This document shows positions 60,392-64,000 of a stretch of DNA of 64,000 nt, piece by piece (within the stretch, counting starts at the first letter, position 1; every line of letters begins with the position of its first letter). The position numbers were made by a program, and so were the translations under genes. The notes under the pieces are model-generated. The model saw only the letters and a program-made list of their open reading frames with translations. It searched no databases and had not been told where the DNA came from. The stretch is from positions 62,001-126,000 of the forward strand of contig NZ_KZ984447.1 of the NCBI RefSeq assembly GCF_003569915.1. The letters are read 5' to 3'. Source of the stretch: Comamonas testosteroni (lineage in GTDB: Bacteria > Pseudomonadota > Gammaproteobacteria > Burkholderiales > Burkholderiaceae_C).

Positions 60392-62869
60392 ATGGCCTCT
60401 CAACTCTCCCGCAACAGCGTCGCCGCTGATGCCAGCGCGCCGGTGTTGGCTCGCTCAGCACGCACTTCCCGAGCTTTTCCCCGCTTTTCACTGAGTCACC
60501 TCACTTGGGCCATTACCTGCCTGACAGCCATGGCCAGCGCACAGGCACAGACGGCAGTGGAGCAAGCCGTCGCCGAGAGCGAGATGCCCGCCGTGCTGGT
60601 CACGGCTGAGCGCGTTGAAGCCAGAACCTATGACCGTGCCGAAATCGACGCCACGCCCGAGGGCAACCGCGACCTGACCTCGCTGATCAGCGATCATCCC
60701 GCCGTGCGCCTGGACACCAGCATGAGCAATAACGGCAACCGGGGCTCGCTGGCACCGCAGTCGTTTTCCATCTACGGCGAAAGCCCGTATCAGAACCAGT
60801 TTCTGATCGACGGTATCAGCGGCACCAATTCCATCAACCCGCAGGAGTCATCGCTGGGCCTGCAGGTGGGGCGGGTGCCGGGCTTTGCACAGGCCTACAA
60901 CATCGATACGGATTTGCTCGATCAGGTGCAGGTCCATGACAGCCGCGTGCCTGTGGAGTTCGGGCACTTTCAGGGCGGCGTGGTGGATGCCCGCATCAAG
61001 ACGCCCACGGGCAGCAACAAGATATCGATCAAGCGCAGCTTCAATAGCTCGAACCTCACGCAGCAACAGGTGCCGGAAGGTGTTCTGGAGGACTGGAACA
61101 ATGGGGGGCCCGGCTACTCCTCGGTCTGGAAAAAGCATTTCACCAGCATGACGGGCGACTTTCGCCTGACGCAGGACACCACGGCACTGGTGGCCTTGTC
61201 GCGCCGCGAATCGCAGATTCAGCGTCAGGCCAAGGTGCTCGACACATCTGTGGCCATCCCCAATGGCAAGAGCACCTCACTGGAAATGCGTGACTCTGCG
61301 GACCGTGCTGACAATCTGATGGCCAAGCTGCACACCAACTGGGGTGGTGGCACTTCGACCAATCTGCTGCTGAAGTACGCCGATCGTCAGGAAAATCTGG
61401 TGTCGAACACCTATGTCGATACCTCGTGGATCAACCGTCAGAAGGCCATGGGCCTGGCGTTTGACATGAGCCAGCAACTGGCCAGCGGCAAGCTCACCGC
61501 CACGCTGGGGGTGGACCAGCTCAACGCCTCGCGTGAGTCCAGTGGCAATGAATTTGTGGTGCAGCAGTTTGCGGACAAGAGCCTGTCCAGCTACACCTAT
61601 GGCGGCTTTGGCACGGAATCGCTGGATCAGCGCCAGTACACGGCCAAGGTTCGCATGGACTGGGACCCCTTCACCACGGGCAGCGTGCAGCACAAGGTCT
61701 ATGCGGGTGCGCAGTTGCAAAGCACGGATGCCAGCTTTGTGCGCGATCAAGATGCGTACACCGTCAACCAGACCTTGCAGGCCGATGGCACGCAGAAGGT
61801 GAATACCCGCAATCTGTATCGCGCCGGCAGCGTCGGTGTGGACTACAACACGCTGGGCCTGTACCTCACGGACACCATGCAGTGGCGCAATCTGTCGCTG
61901 ACGGCGGGTGCGCGCGTAGATCGCGATGATTTTCTGCGCAATACCAATCTGGCCCCGCGTGCGCGTCTGGACTGGGATGTTTCCGGCAATGGCAAAACCC
62001 AGCTGGGTCTGGGCTGGTCGCGCTACTACGGTCAGGATTTGCTGGGCTATGCCTTGCAGCAGGGCAAAAGCCAGTTGCTGACCAATGTGATCAAAAACGG
62101 GGTGCTGGTCAACACATCAGGCACCATCACGCGCACGCAGTTTGATGGCCTGAAAACGCCGCATTCCGACGAATGGGCATTGACGGCCAGCCAGCAACTC
62201 TCGCCCTATCTGGAGGCAGGCTTTTCGTATGTGCGCCGCGCCAGCCGTAACGGGCTGACGCAGGAAGGCACGGCAAGCACCGGCTATACCTATGTGAACG
62301 GTGCCACCGCCGATACCGAAACTGCGACCATCAGCCTGCGTACTTTGAGGCCATGGAAGGCTGCAGCTGCGCTGTGGACGGGGCGGCTCGATTTCAGCTG
62401 GCAAAGCGTGGTGCGCAACCACGACACAACGCTGGGCTGGGAATCCGAAAGCGAAGCGCCTGACGACATCATCTCCGTCAACGGAGTGCAGATGCTGCGC
62501 CAGGACAAGCCCGCCAGCGGCTTTTATGTGCCGCGCAAACTCAGCGCCAGCCTCAATGCACGCTGGGCGCAGATGGGTGTGAGCTGGGGCAACCGCATCA
62601 ACTGGAATGGTGCCCGTACTGGCGTGGCGTACACAGGTACGATCAAGGCAGTCGAGCAGTACAGCACCAGGCGCTTGCCCTCGTATATGACCTGGGACAC
62701 CTCCATCAGCTACCAGCCCGGCTGGGCCAAGGGTATGACGCTGAGTCTGGATGTACTCAATGTGCTCAACAAACAAGTGCCTTTGGCCCTTGCCAGCGCC
62801 ACAGCCGCGAATAATCTGCGCTGGCAGACTGGCCGCGAAATCTGGCTGACGGCGGGCTACGAGTTCTGA
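60392..62869 (+). CDS. TonB-dependent outer-membrane receptor
   Basis: 825 residues from ATG 60392. Signal region ending MASAQAQ, TonB-box-like MPAVLVTAERV, plug domain (LISDHPAVRLDTSMSNNGNRGSLAPQSFSIYG, YQNQFLIDGISGTNSINPQES, VEFGHFQGGVVDARIKTPTG), then the 22-strand barrel with the terminal aromatic strand ending WLTAGYEF. The RVPVEFGHFQGGVVDA form of the plug end differs from common siderophore receptors. The upstream Fur-like site suggests iron control. The next gene encodes a di-haem peroxidase, perhaps part of the same metal-handling system. Confidence 0.93.
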   Translation: MASQLSRNSVAADASAPVLARSARTSRAFPRFSLSHLTWAITCLTAMASAQAQTAVEQAVAESEMPAVLVTAERVEARTYDRAEIDATPEGNRDLTSLISDHPAVRLDTSMSNNGNRGSLAPQSFSIYGESPYQNQFLIDGISGTNSINPQESSLGLQVGRVPGFAQAYNIDTDLLDQVQVHDSRVPVEFGHFQGGVVDARIKTPTGSNKISIKRSFNSSNLTQQQVPEGVLEDWNNGGPGYSSVWKKHFTSMTGDFRLTQDTTALVALSRRESQIQRQAKVLDTSVAIPNGKSTSLEMRDSADRADNLMAKLHTNWGGGTSTNLLLKYADRQENLVSNTYVDTSWINRQKAMGLAFDMSQQLASGKLTATLGVDQLNASRESSGNEFVVQQFADKSLSSYTYGGFGTESLDQRQYTAKVRMDWDPFTTGSVQHKVYAGAQLQSTDASFVRDQDAYTVNQTLQADGTQKVNTRNLYRAGSVGVDYNTLGLYLTDTMQWRNLSLTAGARVDRDDFLRNTNLAPRARLDWDVSGNGKTQLGLGWSRYYGQDLLGYALQQGKSQLLTNVIKNGVLVNTSGTITRTQFDGLKTPHSDEWALTASQQLSPYLEAGFSYVRRASRNGLTQEGTASTGYTYVNGATADTETATISLRTLRPWKAAAALWTGRLDFSWQSVVRNHDTTLGWESESEAPDDIISVNGVQMLRQDKPASGFYVPRKLSASLNARWAQMGVSWGNRINWNGARTGVAYTGTIKAVEQYSTRRLPSYMTWDTSISYQPGWAKGMTLSLDVLNVLNKQVPLALASATAANNLRWQTGREIWLTAGYEF

Positions 62870-62880
62870 TTTGATTCAAG

Positions 62881-62927
62881 CCGGCAGCATGTCCAGATAA
62901 TATATAGACAGGCTGCTATCTTTTTAG
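62881..62927 (-). repeat. Dispersed repeat copy (reverse)
   Basis: CATGTCCAGATAATATATAG, then ACAGGCTGCTATCTTTTTAG; between the TonB receptor and the peroxidase gene. Confidence 0.65.
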
Positions 62928-62936
62928 TAGAAATTA

Positions 62937-64000
62937 ATGACTACACGTCTAGCCAACAGGCGCGTGCAGGCGCTGCGCTCCACCTTCGCGGTGAGCGTGA
63001 TGGTGCTGCTCATGCCTTGTGCCATGGCGCAGAACGCCGCACCTGGCGCCCCGCAAAGCAAGTCCATCCCCGCCGACGCCACCGTGCGTCTGGCCCAGTC
63101 GCGTGAGCCGGACACCGCTCTGGGCCGTTTGCTGCTGCCCGTGGACAACAGCGCGTTTGAATGCGGCAAAACCGACGGCTGGGATGCCGCCTGCCTGAAG
63201 TCCCATTACAAAGGCCAGCCCGCCCAATGGCCGCGCCCGGTGATTGATGCGGGCAAGAACTGGAAGGAAATGGCCCCGGTTCCTGCCGTTCAGCCCGCCG
63301 CCAATGCCAGGGAGAAAGCCAAACTGCAACTGGGCACAGCGCTGTTCTTTGATGCGGGCTTGTCGCGCAAGGGTGGGGTGTCCTGCGCAAGCTGCCACCA
63401 GGCGGGCAATTCGTTTAGCGATGGGCGGGCGCAGGCCGTAGGCGAAGACAAACTCATGGGCCGCCGCCGTGCGCAGACCTTGTTTGCCGCACCCTTCGCC
63501 TCCCACCTGTTCTGGGACGGCCGCGCGCCATCGCTGGAGGAGCAGGCCAAGGGCTCCATCACCAACACTTTCGAGATGAACAACACGCTGGCGGCAGCGG
63601 TGGACCATGTCAACGCGCAGCCGCAGTACCGCCAACTGGGCCGACAAGTCTGGGGGCATAGCAAGCTGAGTGCGGATGAGATGGTGACCGCCATCTCCAC
63701 CTTTGTGCGAACCATTCGCCCGCCGGTGACCGTGGCAGATGCGGTGATTGCGGGCGACGCTGCGGCGCTGAGCGATCAGCAACGCCTTGGCCTGCATCTG
63801 TTTCGCACCAAGGCCCGCTGCATGAACTGCCACAGCGGCGCGCTGCTGACGGATAACGAGTTCCACGACCTGGGCCTGTCCAACTACGGCCGTCGCAATC
63901 AGGACCTGGGCCGCTTTGAAGCCACGCGCAACAAGGCCGATCTGGGCAAGTTCCGCACGCCCAGCCTGCGCGGTGTAAGCCACGCGGGGCCATGGATGCA
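62937..64000 (+). CDS. Di-haem cytochrome c peroxidase / MauG family, 3'-truncated by window edge
   Basis: Open from ATG 62937 to the window end (354+ residues). Signal peptide ending PCAMAQ. First haem site CASCH in GGVSCASCHQAGNSFSDG, then LFWDGRAPSLEEQAKGSITNTFEMN, and second haem site CMNCH in FRTKARCMNCHSGALLTDNEFHDLG, followed by FRTPSLRGVSHAGPWM. This is the bacterial cytochrome c peroxidase family, which also contains MauG and MbnH. Periplasmic. Its position 67 bp after a TonB receptor hints at a maturation or metal-related role (inference). Confidence 0.9.
   Translation, partial: MTTRLANRRVQALRSTFAVSVMVLLMPCAMAQNAAPGAPQSKSIPADATVRLAQSREPDTALGRLLLPVDNSAFECGKTDGWDAACLKSHYKGQPAQWPRPVIDAGKNWKEMAPVPAVQPAANAREKAKLQLGTALFFDAGLSRKGGVSCASCHQAGNSFSDGRAQAVGEDKLMGRRRAQTLFAAPFASHLFWDGRAPSLEEQAKGSITNTFEMNNTLAAAVDHVNAQPQYRQLGRQVWGHSKLSADEMVTAISTFVRTIRPPVTVADAVIAGDAAALSDQQRLGLHLFRTKARCMNCHSGALLTDNEFHDLGLSNYGRRNQDLGRFEATRNKADLGKFRTPSLRGVSHAGPWM

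Noticed and set aside
62949..63983. Minus-strand frame of 344 codons near the window end
   Set aside because: The plus strand carries an uninterrupted di-haem peroxidase frame with two CxxCH sites and a signal peptide; the minus frame is its shadow.

Overview
The window is chromosomal DNA from a high-GC betaproteobacterium of the order Burkholderiales, most likely family Comamonadaceae (Comamonas-like). This rests on the ratB-ratA-smpB block, on protein character, and on about a dozen copies of a short intergenic repeat with the core TTTGATAGCTGC, which I associate with Comamonas and relatives. The species call is inference; no rRNA gene is present. Most of the window is ordinary core genome.

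Layout. 1-3.8 kb: end of an RND multidrug-efflux operon (permease and outer-membrane channel). 4-6.5 kb: LprI-like protein, tRNA-Pro, a universal stress protein, then an odd 0.7-kb cluster of very small minus-strand ORFs preceded by two tandem LexA-type boxes. 6.5-11.2 kb: guaB and guaA, separated by a DIP1984-family gene and a Phd/VapC-type toxin-antitoxin pair. 11.2-17 kb: DUF4124 protein, ratB-ratA, smpB, DUF4259 protein, alaS. 17-21.4 kb: a periplasmic binding protein beside a membrane diguanylate cyclase, trmB and gluQ (with an in-frame repeat insertion). 21.4-26.5 kb: FAD oxidoreductase, LysR regulator divergent from pirin-DoxX, flavodoxin, trhO. 26.5-30 kb: FlhG-like ATPase with a second diguanylate cyclase, SulP transporter. 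30-36 kb: BON lipoprotein, metC, DUF2189 protein, tesA/ybbA divergent pair with overlapping start codons, sstT. 36-40 kb: rlmB, hybrid histidine kinase with a degenerate receiver, a sirtuin. 39.8-44.9 kb: an apparently frameshifted SRPBCC gene, VOC protein, aldo/keto reductase, split chromate transporter, FAH-family enzyme, GAF protein. 45-50.7 kb: hipBA, cardiolipin synthase translationally overlapping a second sirtuin, sbcB. 50.7-56.5 kb: repeat, HD protein, SpmA-SpmB fusion, tandem DUF2569-like proteins, YebC-family protein, a large exported protein of unknown function. 56.5-64 kb: NAD-dependent epimerase divergent from a MerR regulator, orphan MetQ, HD-like protein, and a TonB-dependent receptor with a Fur-box-like site followed by a di-haem peroxidase cut by the window edge.

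How the genes relate. Several pairs look like functional units: the RND permease with its channel, guaB/guaA for GMP synthesis, the binding protein with its c-di-GMP cyclase, the LysR and MerR regulators with their divergent targets, two toxin-antitoxin loci, and the TonB receptor with the di-haem enzyme. The strongest candidate for something undescribed is the LexA-box-preceded micro-ORF cluster at 5.58-6.26 kb. It may be a small damage-inducible module of membrane or exported peptides, but its products are not recognised.
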